Part shown: positions 1 through 7,443 of the stretch, one piece after another
Layout: every line of letters starts with the position of its first letter
Position numbering within the stretch: the stretch's first letter is position 1
Notes under the pieces: generated by a model
Told to the model about the DNA's origin: nothing
What the model saw: the letters and a program-made list of their open reading frames with translations, nothing else
The model's database searches: none
From: Coleofasciculus sp. LEGE 07092
Lineage (GTDB): Bacteria; Cyanobacteriota; Cyanobacteriia; Cyanobacteriales; Coleofasciculaceae
DNA length: 64,000 bases
NCBI RefSeq assembly: GCF_015207375.1
Contig: NZ_JADEWY010000008.1
Location: 18,323 to 82,322, forward strand
Reading direction: 5' to 3'
Program-made: the position numbers and the translations under genes

Positions 1-330
1 TTCCAACATCAAAACACCCTGTTTTGCCGCCTTGCTTGCTAGCACCAAAAAGACTGCATCCTCTCCACAACTGGTGAGGATGCTAAACCCCTCTTCACCC
101 TCAACATAGATGCGATCGATTGCACCCCGCGCCAGTTCTCGACCAATTCGTTCGCCCAAGGATAGCATCGCGGCTGACATGGCAGATACCCGCTCATCAT
201 CCATACCTCCCGGCAAGCTAGAGGCTAGAGGTAAACCATCTGGAGTAACCATAGCTGCACCTTGAACATCTGATGTTGCTGTCACAAAAGTTTGGAGAAT
301 ATATCCCAATTTTTCAGTATTGATTGCCAT
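1..330 (-). CDS. Roadblock/LC7 domain protein, copy 1 (3' end outside window)
   Basis: The reading frame begins at an ATG (complement of 328-330) and runs off the left edge, so the C-terminus is missing. It opens MAINTEKLGYILQTF and contains the block MVTPDGLPLASSLPGGMDDE followed by AAMLSLGERIG, typical of the Roadblock/LC7 fold (MglB, CvnB and dynein light chain 7 relatives). These small dimeric proteins bind Ras-like GTPases and often act as their GAP or scaffold. It is nearly the same protein as two further copies at 2259-2627 and 4330-4701. It lies 57 bp downstream of a protoglobin gene on the same strand, an arrangement repeated at 4330-5420. Unlike the other two copies it has no obvious Shine-Dalgarno sequence before the ATG, so it may be translated together with the globin. 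Confidence 0.9.
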   Translation of the reverse strand, partial: MAINTEKLGYILQTFVTATSDVQGAAMVTPDGLPLASSLPGGMDDERVSAMSAAMLSLGERIGRELARGAIDRIYVEGEEGFSILTSCGEDAVFLVLASKAAKQGVLMLE

Positions 331-387
331 TGTTGTAATTTGGGTCAAATGTTAGAGATTGCAATACAATTAACTCACAGTTCGGGT

Positions 388-936
388 CTAAGCAGCACCG
401 CTTGCAATCAGACGCTTAAACAGACTCTCAGTCCATCCAGTTTCTTTCAAAACAGCCGCCTCACTGACTTCTATATAGGCTTGCTCGATAAAGGCTAAAT
501 CAATCATGCAAATTCGGCTGAGAGCCTCCTGAAGTGCTTCAGGTTTTTCATCTGCCTTGAGGCGCTTTCTCACTTCACAAACTACTGCTGCCATTGCTGG
601 AACAACGTGTTGAGGTCCGATTCCAACCCGAACGTGTATTAAACCAATTCGCCAACGACGCTCGGCGTAAGACTTTCCCCAATGATCTATGCCCGTGAAC
701 ATTTCGCTAAACCATTCAATAAAGGTGTCCCTTAGGCGATGGATACGTTCTTCTGTACTATTTAAAATAGCATTCATTTCCGGGTCACTCCCCAAGTAAG
801 CATAGAAACTAACTGCCATTTCAGGAGCGATTTCTCTTCCCCAATCTGCATAGGAGTTTAGAATAGCTTTGTCTTCACTTGTTAAACTAATTCGCTCCTC
901 CAGCTTGGATAAGAATGCATGGGGATCTAAGGTCAT
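388..936 (-). CDS. protoglobin-type heme sensor protein, copy 1
   Basis: 182 residues forming a single globin-sensor/protoglobin-like domain with no output domain. The segment RRWRIGLIHVRVGIGPQH (residues 93-110) matches the F-helix region of globin-coupled sensors, with His101 as the probable proximal heme ligand. The all-helical pattern and the acidic N-terminal helix (KLEERISLTSEDK) also fit. Protoglobins bind O2, NO or CO through heme. The start is supported by a strong ribosome binding site (GAGGAGAAGG just before ATG). About 60 percent of residues (rough count by eye) match a second copy at 4866-5420, including His101 and the C-terminal motif AAVLKETGWTE. Because it has no kinase or cyclase domain, any signal must pass to a partner protein. 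The adjacent Roadblock gene and the GTPase of the same island are the natural candidates (inference). Confidence 0.85.
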   Translation of the reverse strand: MTLDPHAFLSKLEERISLTSEDKAILNSYADWGREIAPEMAVSFYAYLGSDPEMNAILNSTEERIHRLRDTFIEWFSEMFTGIDHWGKSYAERRWRIGLIHVRVGIGPQHVVPAMAAVVCEVRKRLKADEKPEALQEALSRICMIDLAFIEQAYIEVSEAAVLKETGWTESLFKRLIASGAA

Positions 937-1524
937 AACCTTCTCCTCTATAAATTAATTTATCAGAATTACACTATTTAAGTTGTAGCAAGTTAATTGG
1001 ATAAATGGTTGCTATTTGAACTTCCTGTATATGAAGTTTCTGTTGACTTTTCGTGATTTTTTTAAAATCAATCTCTCAATAAAAAAAATCGAGAGGGGAT
1101 ATTTTTTAAGCTGAATACTCATCCCGGATAACTTGCTCTATAAATCTTTTCAGGAAGTTAGCCCTTAAATCCGGATGGTTGCTGTACGAGTAAGCTATTT
1201 TTCGTTTAGTTTGTACAAGTTAGGACACTCAAGATGCCCATCTGACAAGAATTTTAATACTGTATAGTTTTACGAATTTAAACAACAAACAAGTTGTTTA
1301 AAATAAGAAAAAATCCTTTGAGTGTTATATCAATCAATGATTAGTAAGGAGTAGGAAATAGGGAATTACAGCGGTTTTCAAGTTAATGGACTACATTTTG
1401 ACCCCCCTAGCCCCCCTTATCAAGGGGGGAACTGCACCACACCGACTTGAAAAGTACTGTGAAATTTCTCTCATTACATTTTTGACGGCAACTTGGTACG
1501 GTAAATTTCTTCTGCAAAAGATTT
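937..1524 (-). promoter_or_regulatory. long 5' leader of protoglobin copy 1 with conserved blocks
   Basis: No gene is seen in these 588 bases. Read on the minus strand they hold three notable items. A block TTAACTTGCTACAACTTAAA lies at 977-996, 41 nt from the start codon, and recurs at the identical distance before protoglobin copy 2 (5461-5480). A small hairpin lies at 1072-1094 (CTCTC/GAGAG arms around a T-rich loop). A block TCCGGATTTAA lies at 1165-1175, about 229 nt upstream, and recurs about 248 nt upstream of copy 2 and again at 6093-6103. Shared spacing suggests a common promoter, operator or leader RNA. A dispersed repeat lies at 1401-1430. Confidence 0.5.
1401..1430. repeat. dispersed C/G-run palindromic repeat (CCCCCCTT-AAGGGGGG)
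   Basis: A C-run arm, the trinucleotide ATC and a G-run arm form a short hairpin (1411-1429). A related copy in the opposite orientation lies at 18208-18237. Such C/G-run palindromes are common dispersed intergenic repeats in filamentous cyanobacteria. Confidence 0.7.
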
Positions 1525-2102
1525 TTACCGACTCCAAAAGAACAAGAACACCCCCAGAACACTCGCCAGCACCAAACCGCCAAAGAGATAGAGAAGGCGA
1601 CGGCGAGGTTGAAGCTTCCCAGTTTTGGGAGATGTATCTAACTCCTGTCCTTTGAGAGAGTGTAACCATTCTGCGACTCGTTTAGACTTTGGTAAGTCTG
1701 GGTGTAGCTTAAAAAACCAGCCAGCACCTCCAATGGTTCCAAGGGCTGACCTTCCGTACCCCGGAGGTTAACGTAGAGTTGAGCATCGGGAAAATCTGGC
1801 TTTAATTGATGGGCAACATGAAGCGCCAGAGCAGATTTACCCACACCTGCCGCACCCGTTACTACAGAAATCAGGGGCGTTTTTTCTTGTCCGAGGGTTG
1901 CTTGTCGCAGTTGAGCCGCCACCCTATCCAATTCGGCTTGACGACCGATAAAGTCAGTAAGATCAGAAGGAAGATGATGGGCGAATGTGGGTTGGGTTAC
2001 ATTCCCCTGAAGAATCTGCTTAACTTTGCTAGGGTCAACGGCTATTGCATCTTGTACTAAACCGTGAAAGTGCAGTTCGTATCTTGATATCTCTCCAGCC
2101 AT
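1525..2102 (-). pseudogene. remnant of an NB-ARC (STAND-type) ATPase, internally deleted and frameshifted
   Basis: An ATG at 2102 opens 154 codons ending at a stop at 1638-1640. The peptide carries IGRQAELDRV (about 52-61) and a Walker A motif GAAGVGKSA (83-91), then LYVNLRGTEGQPLEPLEVL, all typical of cyanobacterial NB-ARC STAND proteins, which are usually several hundred residues or longer. After LEVLAGF the original frame becomes nonsense. A different frame from about 1725 to the TAA at 1525-1527 reads as a believable C-terminus: HPDLPKSKRVAEWLHSL, a basic stretch (KLQPRRR) and a membrane anchor (LLYLFGGLVLASVLGVFLFF). I infer a large internal deletion with frame loss that joined the N-terminal ATPase half to the C-terminal anchor. 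The product is unlikely to be functional. It sits between the two protoglobin cassettes. Confidence 0.7.
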
Positions 2103-2258
2103 TTATTACTCCCTACTCCCGTTCGACTGACGCTCACGGCAAAAGCCTACTCCCTACTCCTAATAACTAAAATCAAAGATTCCCCTACCAATTTACAGCA
2201 GCGGATGTTTGATAATAAGGGAACCTTTGATTATCGGGGTAATTTACACCTGAAATGA

Positions 2259-2627
2259 CTACAGTGCCAGTTTTAATTCGCCCAGTGTCCGTTTAATTTC
2301 TAACATTAAGACCCCTTGCTTGGCTTCTTTAGTAGCCAGGACAAGGAAGACAGCATCCTCACCACAACTGGTCAAAATACTAAAACCTTGATGACCCTCA
2401 ACATAGATGCGATCGATGCCACCTCGGACGAGTTCTGTCCCAATCCGCTCACCCAACGATAGCATAGCGGCAGACATCGCCGATACACGCTCATCATCCA
2501 TGCCTCCGGGCAGGCTAGATGCTAAAGGTAAACCATCGGGTGTCACCATTGCAGCACCTTCAACATCACTGGTTCCTGATACGAAGGTTTTGAGGATATG
2601 TCCTAGTTTTTGGGTATTGATAGCCAT
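2259..2627 (-). CDS. Roadblock/LC7 domain protein, copy 2
   Basis: 122 residues, complete. It carries the same core as the other two copies: AAMVTPDGLPLASS near residues 25-38, MDDERVSAMSAAMLSLGERIG near 43-63, and IDRIYVEG followed by SCGEDAVFLVLATKEAKQGV. This is the Roadblock/LC7 fold, a small cytoplasmic dimer that binds Ras-like GTPases. The start ATG is preceded by GGGAG. It lies 128 bp downstream of the V4R-like gene and on the same strand as the GTPase gene at 3544-4092, as expected for a GTPase regulator. Compared with copy 3 the differences are few and conservative, consistent with recent duplication. The NB-ARC remnant follows directly downstream. Confidence 0.92.
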   Translation of the reverse strand: MAINTQKLGHILKTFVSGTSDVEGAAMVTPDGLPLASSLPGGMDDERVSAMSAAMLSLGERIGTELVRGGIDRIYVEGHQGFSILTSCGEDAVFLVLATKEAKQGVLMLEIKRTLGELKLAL

Positions 2628-2755
2628 TGCTGTACTCCCGTTTCAATTTCAAATAATACGAAGCGATTAGAATTGATTCGGTAGAAGCAACCTGAAATTG
2701 AGTGATGAATAGCCCTCTTAAGACTGTGCGATAGGGGTTGTTCGTGTTAATTTAC

Positions 2756-3241
2756 TTACCCCATAACACTGTATTGAAGAACGTCGTGAGTGCCACCGCG
2801 CAAGACAGATTCAGTTTGTGTTCCCCGCAAGCGCTTACCGAAAAAGGCTTCTAAGAATCCCTGAATGGCTCCCATAGTGTAGGTACACTGACGGGATGAA
2901 CCTTCTTCTTCACCAGCCGAGCAAATGGTTTCTCGCGTATAGACTTTGTACAACTCGCCTTCTTGCTCGACTTTATCCACAATGCACAAACGAGTCCCGT
3001 CTTTACCGATGATATCGTTAACTTTTGATGCCACGTCTGTCAGGGCAACTCCCTCACCCTTGCCAACTAAGCCAAGCTCTTCAGCCAAGCTTTTACCACG
3101 CTGGCGTCCCGCTGAAATCAGAGCGATCGCGGCGGCTTTTTCTCCGAGAGCTTCTTCAACACCAGTAACGATCGCTTTCGTGCAAACAACGCTACTAAAA
3201 TTTCCTAGTTCGTGACGCAATGCATTTTGTGCTATTGACAT
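2756..3241 (-). CDS. V4R-like small-ligand binding domain protein (tentative)
   Basis: 161 residues, cytoplasmic, no signal peptide. The C-terminal half shows a pattern resembling the V4R/hydrocarbon-binding family: RETICSAGEEE, a second cysteine in RQCTYTMGAIQGFLEAFFGK, then TQTESVL and a final LQYSV strand, with spaced Cys, Gly and Glu positions. The N-terminal half (GKSLAEELGLV) could be the helical subdomain. V4R domains bind small molecules and often act as sensors. Its position between Roadblock copy 2 and the GTPase, all on one strand, points to a sensory or scaffolding role in the same pathway (inference). I do not recognise an exact named family, so the V4R assignment is a guess from the motif pattern. 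Confidence 0.45.
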   Translation of the reverse strand: MSIAQNALRHELGNFSSVVCTKAIVTGVEEALGEKAAAIALISAGRQRGKSLAEELGLVGKGEGVALTDVASKVNDIIGKDGTRLCIVDKVEQEGELYKVYTRETICSAGEEEGSSRQCTYTMGAIQGFLEAFFGKRLRGTQTESVLRGGTHDVLQYSVMG

Positions 3242-3543
3242 AGAATTTACCTCTCTTTAGGGGTTAATCTGAATGGACTGAATGGGAATAAATCTGACAA
3301 TAATTCCCTGGAAAATTCGCTATTAGTAGATACAATCCTAGGTCTAATTCTCTATTACTATTTTAGTAGTTATTATCTGCTACTGTCTGCTTTTTTTGAA
3401 ATGATTTTGTTAAGAAAATCTATTCTTGTTTATTGATTTATAAAAAAATAACCGACTAGCATGGTTAATGCTTCGGTCATTTAATAAATAGCAAGCTTTT
3501 TTGAATTTAAAACTTGTTCCAGCTCATTCCATTCAGTATTGAA

Positions 3544-4092
3544 TCAGAATTTATCTGTTACCTCAGATTTATCAGTTAGCTTGAGCAAAACTTTTAAAGC
3601 TTCAACGACCGAGGTTTTAACATGAGGATTAACGGTGAGAATGGGGGGGCAATTTTTATCATTTACTAAGCCCAAGGCTACCAAAATCTCTTCTGAAGCT
3701 AATGCTTCTGCACAGTCCGTATGAGTCAAACCCACAATCATCGGGACTTGTACTCGCTCTTTCATAAACGAAAAAATTTCGTGGGCGTAGGAAAAACCAC
3801 TAGGTTGATTGGCAGCGACTAATAGAATATAAGCATCAGCTCCCTTGATTAAAATATCCCACATGAAATCAAAGCGAGATTGACCGGGAGTACCGTAGAT
3901 GTGCAAATCCATATTGGCACCCAGAACGAGTTTCCCAAAATCAAAAGCAACCGTGGTTGTTTCCTTAAATGAAGAGATTTTATCTGTGGCACGACGTTCT
4001 ACTTCTACTACATCAATTTCACTAGCTGTCCGCACAAAGGTAGACTTGCCAGCTCCGACAGTTCCTGTTACAACGATACGCAGACTTTCCAT
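3544..4092 (-). CDS. Ras-like small GTPase, CvnD/conservon type
   Basis: 182 residues, a single G domain. P-loop GTVGAGKST at 10-18, switch I threonines ETTTVAFDFG at 44-53, switch II YGTPGQSRF at 66-74 followed by FMWDILIKGADA, and THTD at 123-126 where the canonical NKxD base-recognition motif should be. The FDFG and GTPGQ-RF-FMWD blocks closely resemble CvnD of Streptomyces conservons, where a Roadblock protein (CvnB) partners the GTPase; MglA of Myxococcus is a more distant relative. The altered fourth motif may relax guanine specificity. It is the only GTPase in an island with three Roadblock proteins. Hydrolysis would give a two-state switch controlled by those proteins (inference from family). 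Confidence 0.85.
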   Translation of the reverse strand: MESLRIVVTGTVGAGKSTFVRTASEIDVVEVERRATDKISSFKETTTVAFDFGKLVLGANMDLHIYGTPGQSRFDFMWDILIKGADAYILLVAANQPSGFSYAHEIFSFMKERVQVPMIVGLTHTDCAEALASEEILVALGLVNDKNCPPILTVNPHVKTSVVEALKVLLKLTDKSEVTDKF

Positions 4093-4329
4093 GGACTTTT
4101 TCTCCGCAAAAACCTACCCAACTGATTGAGCTGTTAATGATTGAAGGTAGGGCGGTAAGCTGAAACACTTAATCTGCAATTTTTTTATCTGAGAGGAAGA
4201 GTTTTATTTTCGCTTCAGCTAGGTTATACAGGTTAGATGTACAGCAACTTATCGCCTAGCTTAGTTCAAGATCCAATAACCAGGAGGGCTAGAACCTAAC
4301 TGCCTGCTCCTGGAAATTTTTCGACTTGA

Positions 4330-4701
4330 CTAGCCTATAGCTGACTTTAGTTCTGTGAGCGTCCGTTTGATTTCTAACATCAGAACTCCCTGCTTTGCCT
4401 CTTTAGTCGCCAACACTAAGAAGACAGCATCCTCACCACAACTTGTCAAAATGCTAAAGCCTTGATCACCCTCAACATAGATGCGATCAATGCCACCTCG
4501 AGAGAGTTCTTTGCCAATTCGTTCACCCAATGACAGCATAGCAGCAGACATAGCGGAAACCCGCTCATCATCCATGCCTCCGGGCAAGCTAGAAGCTAGC
4601 GGTAAACCATCGGGCGTAACCATAGCTGCACCCTCAACATCACCGGTTGCCGTCACAAAGTTTTTGAGGATATACCCCAGTTTTTCAGAATTGATAGCCA
4701 T
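4330..4701 (-). CDS. Roadblock/LC7 domain protein, copy 3
   Basis: 123 residues, near-identical in design to copies 1 and 2 (MAINSEKLGYILKNF start, MVTPDGLPLASSLPGG core, IDRIYVEGDQGFSILTSCGE, and a C-terminal LMLEIKRTLTELKSAIG helix). The ATG follows GCAGGAG, a good ribosome binding site. It lies 164 bp downstream of protoglobin copy 2 and 237 bp upstream of the GTPase gene, all on one strand. The globin-Roadblock order repeats that of 1-936, so the segment 4330-5420 and the segment 1-936 are probably copies of one ancestral cassette. Expected role: GTPase-binding partner, possibly a GAP or scaffold. Confidence 0.92.
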   Translation of the reverse strand: MAINSEKLGYILKNFVTATGDVEGAAMVTPDGLPLASSLPGGMDDERVSAMSAAMLSLGERIGKELSRGGIDRIYVEGDQGFSILTSCGEDAVFLVLATKEAKQGVLMLEIKRTLTELKSAIG

Positions 4702-4865
4702 TGTTGTACTCCTGCTGAAATTTTTACAGATTGCGATGGAGTTATAACAATCCTAAATAAGGAACCAACTGGAGTTGTCAGTATCAGGTTCCCTGTGGAA
4801 ACAAAAGGTTGCCCATCAAATAGGATTGCTACAACTCGTATACCTTGGAACGGAAAACTCTCAAG

Positions 4866-5420
4866 TTACATAGAATTTGCGCCAGTGGCAATCAAACGCC
4901 GGAACAAACCTTCCGTCCAGCCCGTTTCTTTGAGAACTGCTGCCGAACTCACTTCAACATAAGCTTGCTCAATGAAAGCTAAATCAATCATGCAAATCCG
5001 ACCGAGAGCATCCCGCAATGCTTCATCTTTACCAGACGCTTTTAGCTTTTGACCCACCGCATTAACGACGATTGCCATTGCTGGGACAACGTGTTGAGGT
5101 CCGATACCAATTTGTACATGAACTAGACCAATTCGCCAACGGCGATCAGCGTAAGCATTTCCCCATTCATCCATGCCCGTAAACATTTCGTAAAACCATT
5201 GAACGAAGGTTTCACGTAGACGATGAATCCGCCCTTCTTTGGCATTAATAATGGCACTCATTTCTGCGTCACGACCTAAATAATCATAGAAATGGTCTGC
5301 CATTTCTGAGGCAATTTCTTTGCCCCAATCAGCGTTCTCTTTAAGAAGAGTTTTGTCTTCGCCTGTAAAAGCAATGCGCTTTTCCATCGTACTCATGAAT
5401 TCATGGGCATTTAATGCCAT
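4866..5420 (-). CDS. protoglobin-type heme sensor protein, copy 2
   Basis: 184 residues, single globin-sensor domain. RRWRIGLVHVQIGIGPQH (93-110) places the likely proximal heme ligand at His101, the same position as in copy 1. The C-terminal part RICMIDLAFIEQAY and AAVLKETGWTE is almost unchanged between the copies, while the N-terminal helix has diverged. The start is fixed by an AGGAG box (ACAGGAGATAGAA before ATG). It is the first gene of the island in the direction of transcription and is followed by Roadblock copy 3 and the GTPase. It probably senses O2 or another diatomic gas and signals through protein contact, since it has no effector domain (inference). Confidence 0.85.
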   Translation of the reverse strand: MALNAHEFMSTMEKRIAFTGEDKTLLKENADWGKEIASEMADHFYDYLGRDAEMSAIINAKEGRIHRLRETFVQWFYEMFTGMDEWGNAYADRRWRIGLVHVQIGIGPQHVVPAMAIVVNAVGQKLKASGKDEALRDALGRICMIDLAFIEQAYVEVSSAAVLKETGWTEGLFRRLIATGANSM

Positions 5421-6211
5421 TTCTATCTCCTGTTGGTGTTAAATGAATGGTGATTTCCCCTTTTAGTTGTAGCAATTTAATCTCAACGATGTCCATTTTT
5501 TTGATGTAGAGTTGATGAATTTATTTCTAAATTCTTCACAAATACTTTGCAATCGGATCATCTTAATATCCTGATTTTTATTTAATTAAAGAATCAGAAT
5601 ATTATTTTTTTTGCAACCGTTTCTACTTCTAAAAGGTTTATCCCCTAACTTTTTCATCAGTTAGGAATTAAATCCGGAGGTTCTGTCACCAATACGCTGC
5701 CTGAATTGAGTCAAAGCACTGACTAACTTAATCAAACTAGCGGTTGATTTCTGCCAAATTGCACCAAGCAGGTAGGTCAAACTCAACTAACCCATTTCCT
5801 AGAACTTACTAGAGTGGGCAGCTCATTTGCTGATGCTTACCTGTTCAGCTATTTTTAGTTTGAAAAGAGGTGTTAGGGGTCTCCAAACCCAGGGAAGGTA
5901 TTCTTCATCCCTTTGTTACTCTGTCATGACCTCTGTCTTTATAAGCCTTTTTCGTTTCTATAGCCGTTATCTTTTGGATGAAATACAACGCATCTCAGTT
6001 TTAGAACAAGGAGGAAACCTGCAAGAGTATTTAACCAAAAACTGCTATAGACATAGAAGCCCTGCTAATTAACCTTTTCCAGGCGTTAGGGGTTAAATCC
6101 GGATAATTTTTTCAGTGAATTAGTTTAGCGACATCTGTAATTTCGTATATTTTGATAAAGATTAGTTAAATTATGATTGTATTAATGCTTTATAAGGGAA
6201 CTGCAAGAAGT
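5421..6211 (-). promoter_or_regulatory. leader of protoglobin copy 2 and intergenic region with conserved blocks
   Basis: No convincing gene in these 791 bases. The minus-strand block at 5461-5480 (TTAAATTGCTACAACTAAAA) matches the one before protoglobin copy 1, again 41 nt from the ATG. An imperfect hairpin lies at 5565-5603 (AATATCCTGATT against GAATCAGAATATT). The block TCCGGATTTAA occurs at 5668-5678, preceded on the plus strand by GTTAG, and again at 6093-6103 with the same surrounding GTTAG spacing. The third copy has no globin gene next to it and may mark a lost cassette. Confidence 0.5.
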
Positions 6212-7303
6212 CTAATGAATCTGAATGCCTCGGCTTTGCATCGTTTGTTCAAATAACTCAGTAGAAAGTGCTTGTTCCACGGGGCAGACACCTGGTTGGT
6301 GAAGTTGATCTGTCAGTATTAACTGAGCAATACTACCCGTACCAGCACCAGCCGCTACAGCCGTATTTTCATGTACTAAGGTCGAGCAGACTGTAATAGG
6401 TTTTCCCTCTTTTTGACCCTTCACTTCTGAGCGAATGGCAACACCAATACCGCTGAAGCGATCGCTCACTTGAGTCATCTGGTGGCTAACTTGAGACAAA
6501 AACTCCACACCCTTAGGATTTTTGATCCAGGATGAGGGAAATATATGGGCGGCAATCCAGGTGAGATGATTGTAAAAATCAGGAGCCGAACCAAATTTAG
6601 TAATGACGGTTTTTACCGGGAAAGAGTCTACCAGGGTAAAAGCTTCTGGCATATCAAACCAGTAAACTCCAACTTTGCCATAGGGAGCAGGAAATTGAAT
6701 GGTTTCGCGATCGCTATAGGGCTTCACCAATTGCCACTGGTTATCAGTCCAAGCCTCAAACGGCTCTTGTAACCCCAGAAAGGTAGTTCGCATCACTGTG
6801 ACTCCAGCACCGCCAGAACCCGCTACCACATAACTCAGATGAATTCGTTCTGCCTCATCGAGTTGTTCAACATCATGGCGCACCATGCTATTGGAAATGC
6901 CCGGAAAAATGCCAGTATTGACAATGGCGGTAACATCAGCCGCCGCTGCTGCTTCACTACAGGCTAGCGCTTTTCGGGTGAAAGAGCGATTGTCGCTGAC
7001 ATCTAGATAATTGACACCTTCTTCGATGCAACTTTTCAGGACACTAGTGTCGCGGTAGAGAAATGGACCGGCACAATGGATAACTAAGTTGTGAGAAGCG
7101 ATCGCTCTTCTCAACCCCTCGTGATCAGCTAAATCCAAGGCTAAAAACTCCACTTGGGGCTGTGCCTTTTGGCTGACAGCAGCTTCTGGTTTCACCTGAC
7201 GCCCCGTTACAGTAATTTGCGCCTGCGTGTGGGCAATCAGGTCTTGTGCTACACTGCTGCCAATTCGTCCCTGTCCTCCCAGAATTAAAACCCGGTCTGT
7301 CAT
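6212..7303 (-). CDS. saccharopine dehydrogenase-family NADP-binding oxidoreductase
   Basis: 363 residues. The N-terminus RVLILGGQGRIGSSVAQDL is a Rossmann-fold dinucleotide-binding motif (GxGxxG variant), followed by LVIHCAGPF and VNYLDVSDNRSF, blocks typical of the saccharopine dehydrogenase-like family. The middle (VAGSGGAGVTVMRTTFLG) and C-terminal part form the substrate domain. Substrate unknown; relatives act on saccharopine, carboxynorspermidine or lipids, and many are annotated only by fold. It lies 140 bp downstream of crtO on the same strand, so co-transcription is possible, but there is no established link to carotenoid synthesis. Confidence 0.8.
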   Translation of the reverse strand: MTDRVLILGGQGRIGSSVAQDLIAHTQAQITVTGRQVKPEAAVSQKAQPQVEFLALDLADHEGLRRAIASHNLVIHCAGPFLYRDTSVLKSCIEEGVNYLDVSDNRSFTRKALACSEAAAAADVTAIVNTGIFPGISNSMVRHDVEQLDEAERIHLSYVVAGSGGAGVTVMRTTFLGLQEPFEAWTDNQWQLVKPYSDRETIQFPAPYGKVGVYWFDMPEAFTLVDSFPVKTVITKFGSAPDFYNHLTWIAAHIFPSSWIKNPKGVEFLSQVSHQMTQVSDRFSGIGVAIRSEVKGQKEGKPITVCSTLVHENTAVAAGAGTGSIAQLILTDQLHQPGVCPVEQALSTELFEQTMQSRGIQIH

Positions 7304-7443
7304 CGTCCTACATTAGTAACATTCTGTACTTATTGCATCACGTTTACCTTGTTTAAATCATCGGCAGCTAGGGAGACATTTGCTCTGCGGAAGGATTGAT
7401 GTTACTGAAAGAATAGGTTAAGCGGGCGTTGACACTTTTTGGA

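Noticed and set aside
1386..1655. Frames on both strands over the NB-ARC tail
   Set aside because: They are out-of-frame readings of the decayed C-terminus and of the C/G-run repeat, not separate genes.
5827..6072. 81-codon frame on the plus strand in the spacer after protoglobin copy 2
   Set aside because: No start signal, no recognisable family, compositional bias like non-coding spacer; it also overlaps no neighbouring gene in a meaningful way.
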